Below are positions 1 through 11,178 of a stretch of 64,000 nt of DNA, piece by piece. Where the stretch lies: the NCBI GenBank assembly GCA_037903355.1, contig JBAJFE010000029.1:1240001-1304000 (forward strand). The letters run 5' to 3'. This stretch comes from Trichuris trichiura (taxonomy: Eukaryota > Nematoda > Enoplea > Trichinellida > Trichuridae). The notes under the pieces are model-generated. The model had not been told where the DNA came from. It did no database searches and worked only from the letters and a program-made list of their open reading frames with translations. Every line of letters begins with the position of its first letter. Within the stretch, counting starts at the first letter, position 1. Made by a program: the position numbers and the translations under genes.

Positions 1-400
1 GTCGAAGTTCGAGCCTTGAAGACTGGACGAACTTTTCAGACCAAACCGAGACTTGACGTCCTACTGTCCAAATACTCGAACTTCAACTTGTCTCACCGTT
101 CGATCTTTCGACTCAAACCGTTTTTATCGATGCAACGGTCAGACAGGCAGCTTTCGTGTCTCATAGGATTTCAGATGCATACCAGCTACACCGCTGAATA
201 GCGAGGTGGGACTGATCCTTCTCAGCTCCCAATGAAGCCGACAGCTGATATGCTGCTGATGATAAGTTGACCAGGCAGAGCAGCATTTAAACAGTAAGAC
301 TTAAAATGATAAGTAAGAAAAGCTGCCACTGATGACGAGTCACATGGGACTCCAAAGCTCTGAGTATGATGATTACATCAGCAAAAGATGGAGTTGAAAA
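1..400 (+). mobile_element. Probable decayed Penelope-like element tail at the left edge
   Basis: This stretch holds no recognisable exon of the integrin gene it sits beside. It contains a hammerhead-like core in plus orientation at 327-363, the same module found in the better-preserved PLE copies elsewhere in the window. No target-site duplication can be checked because the left end may lie outside the window. It could equally be unrelated intronic sequence with a chance match. The remaining integrin 3' exons would have to lie here, at about 410-590, or beyond the window. Confidence 0.35.
327..363 (+). ncRNA. Hammerhead-ribozyme-like motif, probably decayed
   Basis: CTGATGA is followed by one unpaired C, a 5-bp stem GAGTC/GACTC, then CAAA instead of the required GAAA, then GC-TC. 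Only two pairs of the short stem I remain (CA/TG). The layout matches the intact copies at 45894, 49710, 56668 and 61017. The G12 position is changed, so self-cleavage is not expected. Confidence 0.45.
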
Positions 401-705
401 AACAGGTCATATCGCAAAAAAAAGAAGATTTACTACCTGATTACCTGTTTTATCGTCAGCGGATGGCATGTTAATTTTACAAATTAAAGTTGTCAAATTC
501 ATAACCATTCGTTGTGCTTTTAGATGTACGTTACTTAGCCGCTGAAGGCCAACCTTTTGACGAGTGGAAAACCACTGATTGGCCTTCTCAACGCAGTCGA
601 CAGGACATAATTCAAATATCAATAGTATCAAATTATTTGGAAGACAAATATGACAATATTGACAAGAGAATAACTAGCCGTCACGTCTACCGTACGGCAA
701 CCTAC

Positions 706-3700
706 CTCATATACGTGCGACACCAATGGACCTGCGTCAGAGTCAAACACAATGTCCTTGCGGTATTCGCTGAACTCGTAGTCATAAGTTTCATTTCGAG
801 ACACACTTAAGTAAATAGAACAATAAAACTTTATGGTATCGTTAACCTTCTCACCCAGTAACAATGAAATCCGCTTTCACTTCCATTGGTATATCTATCG
901 TCACTTCATTATCGCTCAGAGTACTTGCTGATTCGTTATTAGTGCTGAAGAAGAAAATCCATTAAAGGCGCTACCAATGTATAAATCAACAGCGAAATCG
1001 AAAACATGCAGAGATGGCGCATGGAGTGTCAGTTTTAAAAGAAGTGCATTCACCGAAGCAATCAAGTGGGATCCATATTCAAGCAAAACTAGTCAATTTA
1101 ATAAAACTGGTGACATTTGTTTATTTATAACGGATACAATACAAACCGTTTATGAGTAAGTACAAATAAACGGTTTGTATTATATCCGTAATAAATAAAC
1201 AAATCAAATTTCAAAACGCCGTTAGAAAGTTTTTCATTTTCGAAAACTGGTGACAGTATTATTGCAAACAAGTAAGTAAATGAGTGAAATTAGTCCAATG
1301 TATTAGTAAATCTGAAGTTCGAAGTTTTCATCAGTATGCACGCTTGGAGATGGGTTGTTAGATAAACACTGCAGCACAATAAGCCACTTGTTTGCAGCGT
1401 GCTACTTTCTACCTGTTAGTGATCAGGTGAAGACTGATACCGCCAACAATATTGTCCACATTTTCCGTAGAAAATTGCAGGTTAAACCGCACTGTCGTTG
1501 CCCTTGGTAGGGGATTTCCTATGTCGCAAGAAATTACATAGCTTGTTTCGTTGAATTCCTTTGGTTGTGAGCAAGTAATCGTTCTTATTGGCAACTGTCG
1601 GGTAAAACCTTCGTAGTCCAAGCCAATGGGCGCGATGACAAAAAATTGAGCCTCGAAGGCGTCCTCAAGCCCATTGTGTATTGTAATGGAAACATTAAAC
1701 CTGTCGTCAGCACCGATCAGAATTGCTTCTTTATTCCTTAAAAGAATTTTCTTCCTAGTGATTATTGATAATATTAACACCAAGAACGCCTTACAGTTGA
1801 GCTGTCATCCGAAGATCTGGAATGCATATATTGTCCCTGCCACAATCCTTTTGAATGTTTACCTGAAAATGAATGAGAAAAATAACTCGGCAGTATAACG
1901 CACGTGTGTGCACGATACTTCTCCTGTTATAACTCCAGGCATGTATGCATCTTTGACAGGACGAAGTTGTTGATAAGGAAATGCATCATCGCTTATGCTG
2001 TAGTTCACTTGAATTACGATAGGATTAAGCTTATCCCGAATATCATCCTATGAAAGGGATGTTAAAAGATTCGCAGCATAATGCAAGCAAACTTACTATG
2101 ACGTAAATGTATCTTCGTTCGCACCACCGCTCTCCTTTCCTGATCGACACAGAATCGAGAGTTAACTGAGTTATGCTGTGACTTTCTAGAAAGCGGGCTC
2201 GACTGCTTAGTCCTTTCTTAGCGTCAAGGTTTATGATCAGTCGAAAATCTGCATTTGAGATCATTAAATTCTGATTGCGCTGGTTATCGATACTTACAAA
2301 GTTCGTCCGGCACACCTTTTCCGCTATACTGAAGGCACAGCCTCAATTGAGCACTAAAACAATAACTCTGCTAAGCTTGTGCAAAGGAAATAGTACTTTT
2401 AGAACACACCATGGAACATTTTCGCTCTTCATCAAGCGGCAAAATTTATTTTCCAAGTTAATGACATCTGGGTTCGCCTTAACGAACCCAGAGACGGACA
2501 CTACAGGGCGAGATCTGGAAAAACTCATTTAGTCCATGAATGGTGAATAATTTACTCTTGAAATACTTGAACAAAACTGCCCGGTCAGATTTGTACGCTC
2601 CAACGAATATATCTGCAAGTTGAAACGTAACCGGCCGGTTGAAAAATCTAACCAAACTTATCATACCGGGATATTCATTTCCATCAACGTCAATTCCTCC
2701 ACTTATAGACCAACCAAATGTTGTCAAAGTTGGGTCCACTTCTCTGGCATGTATAACCTACTTCAGAGTGCTTTAAGATGTTGCAAGCAAACATTTAGCA
2801 ATACCTGACTGAACTTCTCGTTTACACCTTTTTTAGAACCATGGTAAATGTATACTGCTCCTTTTTTGCTTGGACCGTCAAATGGAGCGCCAACGATGAA
2901 ATCTGCAACCCTACACATGCATTTTATACTTTTCCCCGGTGTAGTACGTACCATTGTAACCGTCACCGTTGAGATCACCGGTCGTGGCTACGTCGTGACC
3001 GAATCTAGACCATTCTTTATGACCCACGAGTTTTGTATGCCTGGGAAATTTGTGCTGCAATGCGCAAACGTTAGAACGCAATGGACAATTAATTGTCGCA
3101 GCATAATGGGTACGCATTAGTTTGCTTTAGTAGAAATATGGGAACACGCGGGTTAGTTAATAATGCAAGAGTGATTTCTGAACTCATTCTGTTATTGGAA
3201 ATTCATTGTTTATGGAAGAGACCTGTTTGTTTTGAAAGTACACGTAAACTGCCCCAACTTCGTACTCAGATTGGACTGAGTTTTCCTCCGACTCTTCATT
3301 CTTTCTGAGGCTGTACAATGGCGCCCCAATAATAAGATCATCCAGGCTGAAGCAGAATGGCAATGGCCTTAGGAAAACATTTAGTCAATATCTTTATCCA
3401 CCCGTCATTGTTCAAGTCATCAACAGCAAGTGCGGCTCCGAAGTATGATCCAACTTGTTGGCCAGTTATGTTGACAAGGACATTAGCATGATCATCGAAC
3501 AAGGCAACCTTTGAGTAAAGTAGATCCTAGAAATGTAATTTCGGTAAATTATCTATCTACCATGCCACTGAGGTCGCCTCCTTTCGGTGCACCTATTGCA
3601 ACGTCATTTCCTGACCCACCGCGGAAATTTCCTGCTGCTATTGAATAACCTACATGAATAGAATAGAAAACGGATTATTAATAATACTGCATTCTACATA

Positions 3701-6700
3701 CCAAGATAGATGTCGTCCAAAGGAGCTGGCCCCTCTGACGTCCGCTGAACGTTATCTTCACGGTCTGTGCCTTGAACAATTAAAGCGCCTTGCCAATACC
3801 ACGCTCCTGGAGCTCCAATGAATAATTTGTTATTTTCCTAAATGTATTAAATACAGTACTATCTTCTGGGGCACCGTTAGATCTTTACGCAGTTCAACTA
3901 ATATATGGGTCAAAAATGGCATGGACAAAGCGCTTTTAAACGAAGAAAAAATAAACCTAGAAACGGAGAATTGCAGTTTACGAACGTTAAGATGCTGTCA
4001 GCTGCTACTATTCAATGGAATTACGTCCGCGGTTGAACGGCAGATCAGAGATTCTTATTTTTCACTATTTCAAAACATTAATGGTTATGGCGTTTTAAGA
4101 ATGGCTTTCTGAGAAAACTTAACGAAGCAGTACAACTATCACAAGCTCCCATCTCCTGTCTCCTCCTTCCAAATTGGAGCAAAAATATTAAACATGAAGC
4201 TTGACCACGCAGCTAAGTATAGCGCCCATGATTTCCTCCCATTCGAATGAAACAATGTGAAGAGAAGACCATGCAAAGTAACATTGGCCTGGTGCATTAC
4301 TTTGCTTCCATAATAAATCGTAAGTGATATACTGTTTGTCGTAATGCCAGCAAAATAGCTGAAAGTCCTAAGAAAAAAAGCACATTAGCGGAAAAGTTCA
4401 TGAAAGGAGCGGGCTGTAAAGTAGATTACCAAATCCTCAGGTACCACTTACATTCTCAGTTGAAGAATTAAAACAAATGCAATTGTCCCTATCAGCCAGG
4501 GAACACAAAAGTTTAAATTTCGCATAAAATCAAATATATTCTATCTATTTGCTGGAGACGCAGCGCTGATACTTACCAAAGAGATCTGACGCGTCCTGCT
4601 ACTAAAAAACGCGATGCGAGTGTACAGGCTAACTGTTTATTCGGCTATACGGCGTCTACATCTGTGCCTCTGCAGGAGGCTGTAGAAAGATTGAGGGAAC
4701 TCGGACAGCCTATGGATTTTACAGATCCGAAAAACCAGTTTATTCAGAACACGACGCAAAAGCGCACGAAGAAAGGAGGAAGCAGAGCATCCTCGATTGA
4801 GAGGCTCAAGGTTTAATTAAAGGTGCAGAAACAATAACATCCGAAATTTCAAAACACCTTTTTAGTGTCAGATGAATACAAACTTGATGCTGACATGTGA
4901 TAAAGAAGACGCATAGTTTCAAACTTTGAAAGATGGCAAAATTGCTGAATTACTTTTAAACTTTTAAAGGGATACAGATGGAGAAGATGAATTTCAGCAC
5001 GAAAATGAGATAGAAAAAGCCGGATGTTCAGAGCATAATCAGTTGCTTCAGTGCTTAAAAGATGCTTTGCAACTAATGCAAGACGAGCGTGAGGTGAAAA
5101 TGCTTTGTTCGAAAAGAATCCGTAATTTAGCGCCCAAGAAACGCAATATGGCATTAATGCAAAATTAGGCAAAACGCTGTTATGTGTGGCATAATTCTTT
5201 ACGTGATATTTTTGAGAAGTAAACCAAACAATAAGCGAAATCGAAAGACAAAGAAAGAACCTATTGATAAACAAACTGCTCTACATTTCAATTCCGTTTA
5301 TACGGGTTGCCGCCTGCAACGATCAGTGAGGAGAATCGAATTTACAGCGCATATTGAAATTTGTGAACAATAATAAGTAGAAAACAAAAAGAGCCTATAA
5401 ACAAAACCCATTAAGCAAGAGAAAAAGAACAGCAAAAAATTCTGAGCAAAAGTGTGTGCGCACGCACAGCAGCAAGAGTAATTAATGCACAGAGCAACAA
5501 GATAACATGAATGAGTTCTGAAGGCGCAATGGAATAGTTTACATTTTCCGTAGAAAATACAACGAAGTGGAATACAAGCCTCTGTATATTACGCAGATAT
5601 GCATTACGAATCAGTCCTTATTACTATAATGAGCGATTCTACGGTAAAAAGCGCTGTGTCATTTGAGCAGAAAGCGAACAGCGTAATGTTTGAGCGTCTG
5701 AAATAAAATTGGGGTTTGTTAGTCAACTTTACCATTGCAATGCATTCAAGTAACCTAACGTCAGAAATCAGCGCAGCTGAAATCAGAAACTGAGGTGCGT
5801 TTGTTTAGCGATCAGGGAAATGTAACATGATAAGTGCTCAAAAATCACCAAATAAGGTAATGAAATGCTTACATCTGATATTGCCGCACTGAAACCTGCC
5901 ATACAAAATCCGAGACGATGATAACCCCATCGAGCTGAACAGAAAATATTACAGAGCAGCCTAAACGGAAAGGAGTATTCTCACTTTCCATGCGACATGG
6001 AGAAAACTCTCGAAAAGAGTTGAAAGAGTTTTGGGCGAGGTAACATGTTCCAACCGGCTCTTTCCGTTCAAAAGTGGAGTAAAAGTATGTATAACGAGGT
6101 GCACAAGCCTGAAATAAAGGATAGCAATTAAATAGAAAAACACTTAACCACGTTTCTACTCTGTTTCAAGAAACTAGCATAGAGGAATTTTAAAAGCTGC
6201 TTACTAAAACAGAATCCCCATTTTTCGAGCTGACAACAGTTGCTCCAAACCACTGGTCAGATTTCGAATCGATTTGTAAAAGAACAGAGCCATTCAAAGC
6301 ACGGCCGTGTCCTAAGGTAAGACAGCGTTTAAAAGACGTAATAAGGTAAGTTTTCAAATTCATACTGGAATTGCTGTTGTTTCGTAAGCTGACAATGACA
6401 TTAATATGTAATTCCTAATCTAGAGACATGGTAAAGATAGACAAGACTTCATAGAGGGTGCATAAATCTTCGTTTCTTTGTGCAGAGGCAGATCGTTTCT
6501 TTAAAAAAATTAAAATTCTACCGAAGCAGGTTTCGGGATCCCGTTTCAGATCAACAAACAGTTCATAAAGAGACGACACTGTATGTCCAGAAAGTTGAAT
6601 CATTAGAACTTGCTAGTTGTTATAAAAGCTCAGAATAAATTTTTGTATTTTGATCTTTCCACGGCTTATTCCTGTTTTTTGTATCTGTTATCTGTAAAAA

Positions 6701-9700
6701 ACCAGCAAAAACGCCCTACCAACAAATGGATGAGCACGCTGTTCGGAAATTTACAGAAAACAAACGTGCGTAGCTTTGAAACGATCCGATCCCGTCGTCA
6801 GCGTAAGAAAAGGAACTTCCTTTCTTACGTTGACGACGAGACCAGAGCATCCCATAAGCTACGCACGTTTGTTTTCTGTCAATTTCCTAACAGCGTGCTC
6901 ATCCATTCGTTGGTAGGGCGTTTTTGCTGGTTTTTTACAGATAACAGAAACAGAAAACGGGAAAAGCTGCGGAAAGTTCAAAATATAGGAATGAAAACCC
7001 ATTGCCCTGTTACAAAGCAGGTAGTGTTTAAGCTCAGAATGAAGTGGTCTACAACATAAAATCCTCCTAACAAGATAAGAATTACGGTAGTTTCAAGTGG
7101 AATGCTTTATTATTAATATAAATACAAATAGTTATGCTAGAAGTGAATGATTGTCATATTTATTGAATGCTGAACCGTTTCACCTATTAAAAAGCCGAAA
7201 AACAACTTTCATACCGGCAGTGTCAAAAAATATCTTCGTACATCTTTGGTCCTCAGGTTCGCAACGATATACTGCACCACCATTTCTGACTCCTGGCTGT
7301 CCCGTCTGAGCTCTCGGGGCACCCACTAACAACCTAAAAGTTGCAACGACATCGACAGGGCTTATTGCACTAACACGATACGAATTATACAACAATAATA
7401 TACAGCTGCCGAAAAAGCGAGCAAAGCTTTGTTCTGCAAACCTAATGATCGCTTGTGACGCCATCCTGAAATAGCATGATTTCAAGAAATCTGTTCACTG
7501 ACACTACAGCTTTGATTGTCAATGAACATTTAAACTCCGCTTTCAAAAACCAGTCTTTCCTGGTTAAGTTTTAATAGAGCACTACCACTCGTCTATATTG
7601 AATGGGAATGCATTCTCTTAAAACAAGTACAAACTGAACTCACGTATGACAACTTACATTTCTCATGCAATTGCATCAGAAGCGGAAGTAATCTGCGGCT
7701 TCAGTTGGAAGCGGTAAAGCGTGGTTTGAGCATTATGAGTACAAAATTGCAAAAATAAAACAAACCAACCAATTTAAATTGCCAGTTCTTCCGAGTAACC
7801 TGACTAAATCCTCAGTCATCCTCACCCACATAGCCGGAAACGTGAATCTTTCTTCTGTCCACCTCATAAATACTTTACGTCTTACTCAACCCTGGATTAT
7901 TTAATAATTTTTTTCGATTATGGTTGTCCGCCGCTTTATCACAAATATTATGATTGCGCAACCCCGGTTTTACTTAATAATGGCCTATGATTGCAAGATT
8001 AATTATGCTGACAATTCGGATGTGCAAAATAACCGTTCCAACAATGAAGCGTTTCTGACAGTACATTGTTTTGTTTCATCTTTAGGAAATACTAATAGTC
8101 GCTTTTTATTCCCTTGACTTTTCTATGGGCATATGTGAATAGGTAAGTGTTTACCAACGGCAAGATGCCGTAGGGGATCCATAGGCTTTAATGCCCATTT
8201 AAAGAAAAACCATTTCAGGCAAAAATGTATACGTTAGATTCAGTGCTGACTATGTCTTTCGCTACGCGTGCAGTGTCCTGGAGCAAAGCCCCTGACATAC
8301 AATAACCTACTAGTATCAGGAGTTTAACTATTAAGGTATTTGAAAACGTTGAATGGTACTACATAGTTCACCTTTAATAGTAAAAGAACTGCTCGATTAA
8401 GAAAACACTTTTACATTGACGTTTAAACTTAAGACAAGAGCTGTCAGGGACAACTGCTTCCTTTTCAACAGTTAAATGCCTAAACAAATGTCCACCCCTT
8501 AAAAGTTAAATTTATGAACGACAGAGAAGCAGACAAACTTTAAGTTATTACAGTCACTAACATACTTTACTTATAGTTACTAGATGTGCTAACGTTTCAA
8601 TCGCTTCAAATTAGACGGTTCAACTGTTTTCCAAACAAAAATGAAATTATGGCCAAGCATATAATGATCCCCTGTTACGTTGGAGATGGGATAGGCCAGG
8701 GCTGAAAGGTTGTCTGTTCCTTTTTGCTTTCTAGTGATTTCCCTTCTTCACATTTCTCCATTCGGTATAACAGATTTTGTTGAATAAGAGTGAAGTCTGA
8801 CTTCATTAAGAAAACATCTTTAGAAAAAATAAGCTATTAATATGACAAAGCTGCAGGTTGTACTGTCGTTGCACGCTTGATCACAGGCACAATTCTGTTC
8901 TCCCATGTCCAGCTTTCCCGTCGTAAAGTATCCACCATGCTGCGCGCTCGTCTACACACGTATCTGCCTGATAACGTTGTTTCGAGCGCTGCCACCTCAA
9001 TCTCTCGCGGAGCTTTGTCATCTACGCTAATATGCGCTGGATGTTCGCTAGTCCGCAAAGATCCCAGCATGCGCCCTGTCTTTCCGTTTGCTTCCCTGTG
9101 CGGATGTTTTTGTCGTTAGTTCACTTTGCTCTGACTTGCTTTGTGTGCCGGCAGCAACAACCGCCATTCCCTGATGTAGATTCTGAGCGTCCATTGCTCC
9201 CAGCGCAGTCAACCGTTCTATTCCGTTTCTTCCCGTTCATCCACTGTTACTAAACTGCTATCACCTCTCTTTAAGTCTATACGTGAGTTTTTCCACAGTT
9301 TTTTTGCTGTTACTACTATTAAACGATGTCGTTGTCACACAGTCTGAGCTTTCTGATACACCACTAAGCAAATATTCCATTCATTTGTTGAACTTCTTTA
9401 AAGTGGCACCGTTGCATTAGAAAATGAAATTGTCGTTGCTATTAGCGTGCACGCTGTGTCCCAACTACTATTTCTCATAAGCATACATTGAACAAATGCT
9501 TTCTACCAATAGCGCACACAGCGTATGCGTAATAAAATTTGCTATTTAGAAAAAGTTATCACTTCAGCAGTTTTCATACAATCTTCAGGATAGTAACCCG
9601 AAAACGTAACACATAAGAGACGAACACTTTCTGTTACGCAAAGCAATAAATTTCGTTGACACTCCAATGATGTAAACAGGAGATGGCAAGTACTACCCCT

Positions 9701-11178
9701 AAATTTGCGCCACATTACTTAAACGTTACTAGTTTGCTCATCAAGCTCCACTCACAGGAACTATCAGCTAAAACGACTCAAGCTACCTATAAAAACGGAG
9801 TCAAGCCATTCAGTTAATTTTGGATCAGTAACCTAGCCCTTGTTCCTCATAACGACGATATTACAGTTGTAAAAGTTGTAACCTTGTTAGTTTGAAAGCT
9901 GTTTTACTGCAAGAAGTTCAAAAATCCTGCAGCTTTTTGAACTCACCTAGTCCCATCATGAGCGGCAAAATTAAAGGATTCCGTCTTTAGTTTTTGCCAC
10001 TAATGAAAAGACTAGGCGAATCTCAAGCGCTGCCACATTTTTGAGTTTCTCTCAGGAAAAGTAGTTTCAAGCTAACAGGATTACAACTACGATACCGTAA
10101 TTGCAGTGAAGCTAATTGCCAATTAAATTGCATTATTTGAAAATATTACTGTTACCAGTACTGAAATGATTAGTACAAATTCTTCATTGTGCAGCATAAA
10201 GAATGTGATTAACGGAATTATTATATAGTTTCATGCGATGCAAGCTGCAAAACAGTTAAGCGTTTGAGCATCCATTAACTGGATACCTATCAAGCACACA
10301 ATTCGAACTTACGCAGTAAAACGAAGAGGAAAAAGCGACGTGTTATGAACAAATAAATTTTCTTAATCCTTACTAGACGTTCAAGTAGGCAAATTTGCCA
10401 TAGCTGTGGCGGTTACCATTTAGCACAATACATATTTTAAAAAAAGTAGGCGAAGAGTACTATCTTATCTCAGATAATCAGCTTCCCATGAAGCCATACA
10501 CACGGGATACTTAGGACGGACACATCCGGTTTCTATGGTTAACAGCTGGTCAGACCAAACAACCTGACCTGTGCCAGAAGAAATTTCTTTAGCCAAAATT
10601 TTCTTGAGCACAACGGGCTTACTATCCGTTGATGCTTCAGCTGTTCAGCGTGCTTACTTACACTTATAAAAAGATTAATTTTAGTGTAAAGAAGAGAAGC
10701 AGCAAAGCTGTCCTCCTGCGTAAGACGAAACGGGTTGCACTAATGTTCTGTTCAGTCCAGCAGCTATGAGCAGAGGAATTTACTTGGGAAACTCAGTAAT
10801 TTTGTCTGTCATACATACCGAGACTATTTATTTAATGACTAGTCACTATTATTTCCTCAGCTAACAGTAATTAAGATATGTCTGCCGGGTGTTTCCAGAT
10901 GAAAAGAGCCCGATCTATAGTGAAACCTGTTTTAAAATTAACTAAAAAAGTGAACTCAAGGAAACTGGTTAACGCGCAGGTGATAATACGTCAGCTGCGA
11001 ATCACTGTCAATCTTACCCAACTTGGCCGGTTCGATAATGTTTGAACATGTCCACATCATAGCCAAACATAGATCGCCGCTCACCACGATGAATTATCCG
11101 AGTGCGCAGATCCACATTGAAAGCGTATAGTGAAATGGCAAAGTAGTTTAAAAGCACGTATTGCGTGAGGAGGCACAT
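706..11178 (-). CDS. Integrin alpha subunit, 3' end missing
   Basis: Cell-surface adhesion receptor subunit that pairs with integrin beta to bind extracellular matrix. Twenty-one exons join in phase (809 codons): 11178-11018, 7333-7215, 6311-6205, 6108-5985, 5934-5873, 3837-3702, 3649-3561, 3526-3402, 3346-3223, 3054-2952, 2902-2805, 2757-2667, 2612-2567, 2514-2410, 2353-2298, 2248-2097, 2047-1919, 1862-1795, 1754-1413, 944-855, 805-706. The start ATG at 11178 gives a signal peptide (MCLLTQYVLLNYFAISLYA) and then FNVDLRTRIIHRG. The beta-propeller follows, with LLVGAPRA, ACAPRY, PVGTCYLA, GAPGAWYWQG and three calcium-loop blades (DLNNDGLDD, DLNGDGYND, DVDGNEYPD). Then come SRPVV and the thigh/calf domains, ending at GPLVSHVYE. 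There is no inserted I domain. The calf-2 end, transmembrane helix and tail are not seen. An ORF at about 590-410 may hold a further exon but does not match well. Intron 1 is 3.7 kb. Confidence 0.93.
1103..1255. mobile_element. Small foldback element in an integrin intron
   Basis: Two arms of about 37 nt (1116-1152 and 1167-1203) are inverted near-copies around TTTATAACGGATACAATAC. The unit is flanked by a 13-bp direct repeat AAAACTGGTGACA at 1103-1115 and 1243-1255. The right tail read on the minus strand (TTTCTAACGGCGTTTTG) resembles the terminal motif of the larger PLE foldbacks, so this may be their smallest family. It lies between integrin exons 19 and 20. Confidence 0.6.
4550..5168 (+). 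other. Coding-like sequence nested in an integrin intron, opposite strand
   Basis: Inside the 2-kb integrin intron 3838-5872, the plus strand has stretches that read like protein. Segment A (about 4550-4810) ends in SRASSIERLK just before a GTTTAATT donor. Segment B (4866-4896) reads SDEYKLDADM. Segment C (4970-5168) joins B in phase and runs to a stop with LQLMQDEREVKML and KRIRNLAPKKRNMALMQN. A does not join B in phase, so this is either a gene with an unseen small exon, a decaying copy, or a sequence error. Further coding-like fragments occur at about 3910-4190. I do not recognise the family. It could be a nested gene or a pseudogene. Confidence 0.35.
6626..7040. mobile_element. Foldback Penelope-like element, decayed centre
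   Basis: Long inverted arms meet near 6810-6815. Each arm holds the shared internal motif (CCCTACCAACAAATGGATGAG and its complement). The element is bounded by an 11-bp duplication AAGCTCAGAAT at 6626-6636 and 7030-7040. Traces of the ribozyme core (CTGACGA and TTGACGA) remain near the centre but the stems are broken. The 149-residue ORF across it is a by-product of the palindrome. It lies in the integrin intron between 6311 and 7215. Confidence 0.8.
7334..11017 (-). other. First intron of the integrin gene
   Basis: This 3.7-kb stretch separates the signal-peptide exon from the first propeller exon. I see no convincing exon, RNA gene or repeat in it. A more GC-rich patch at about 8850-9250 has overlapping ORFs on both strands but no recognisable protein. 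Early introns of this length often hold regulatory DNA, but nothing in the sequence shows it here. Confidence 0.6.

Noticed and set aside
4139..4380. Minus-strand frame ending FAPIWKEETGDG, first taken as an integrin blade exon
   Set aside because: The true ACAPRY and PVGTCYLA exon is at 5985-6108 and joins in phase; this frame does not fit.
6610..7059. 149-residue ORF, among the longer uninterrupted frames in the region
   Set aside because: It runs through both arms of a palindromic PLE, which creates mirrored open frames; it is not a separate gene.
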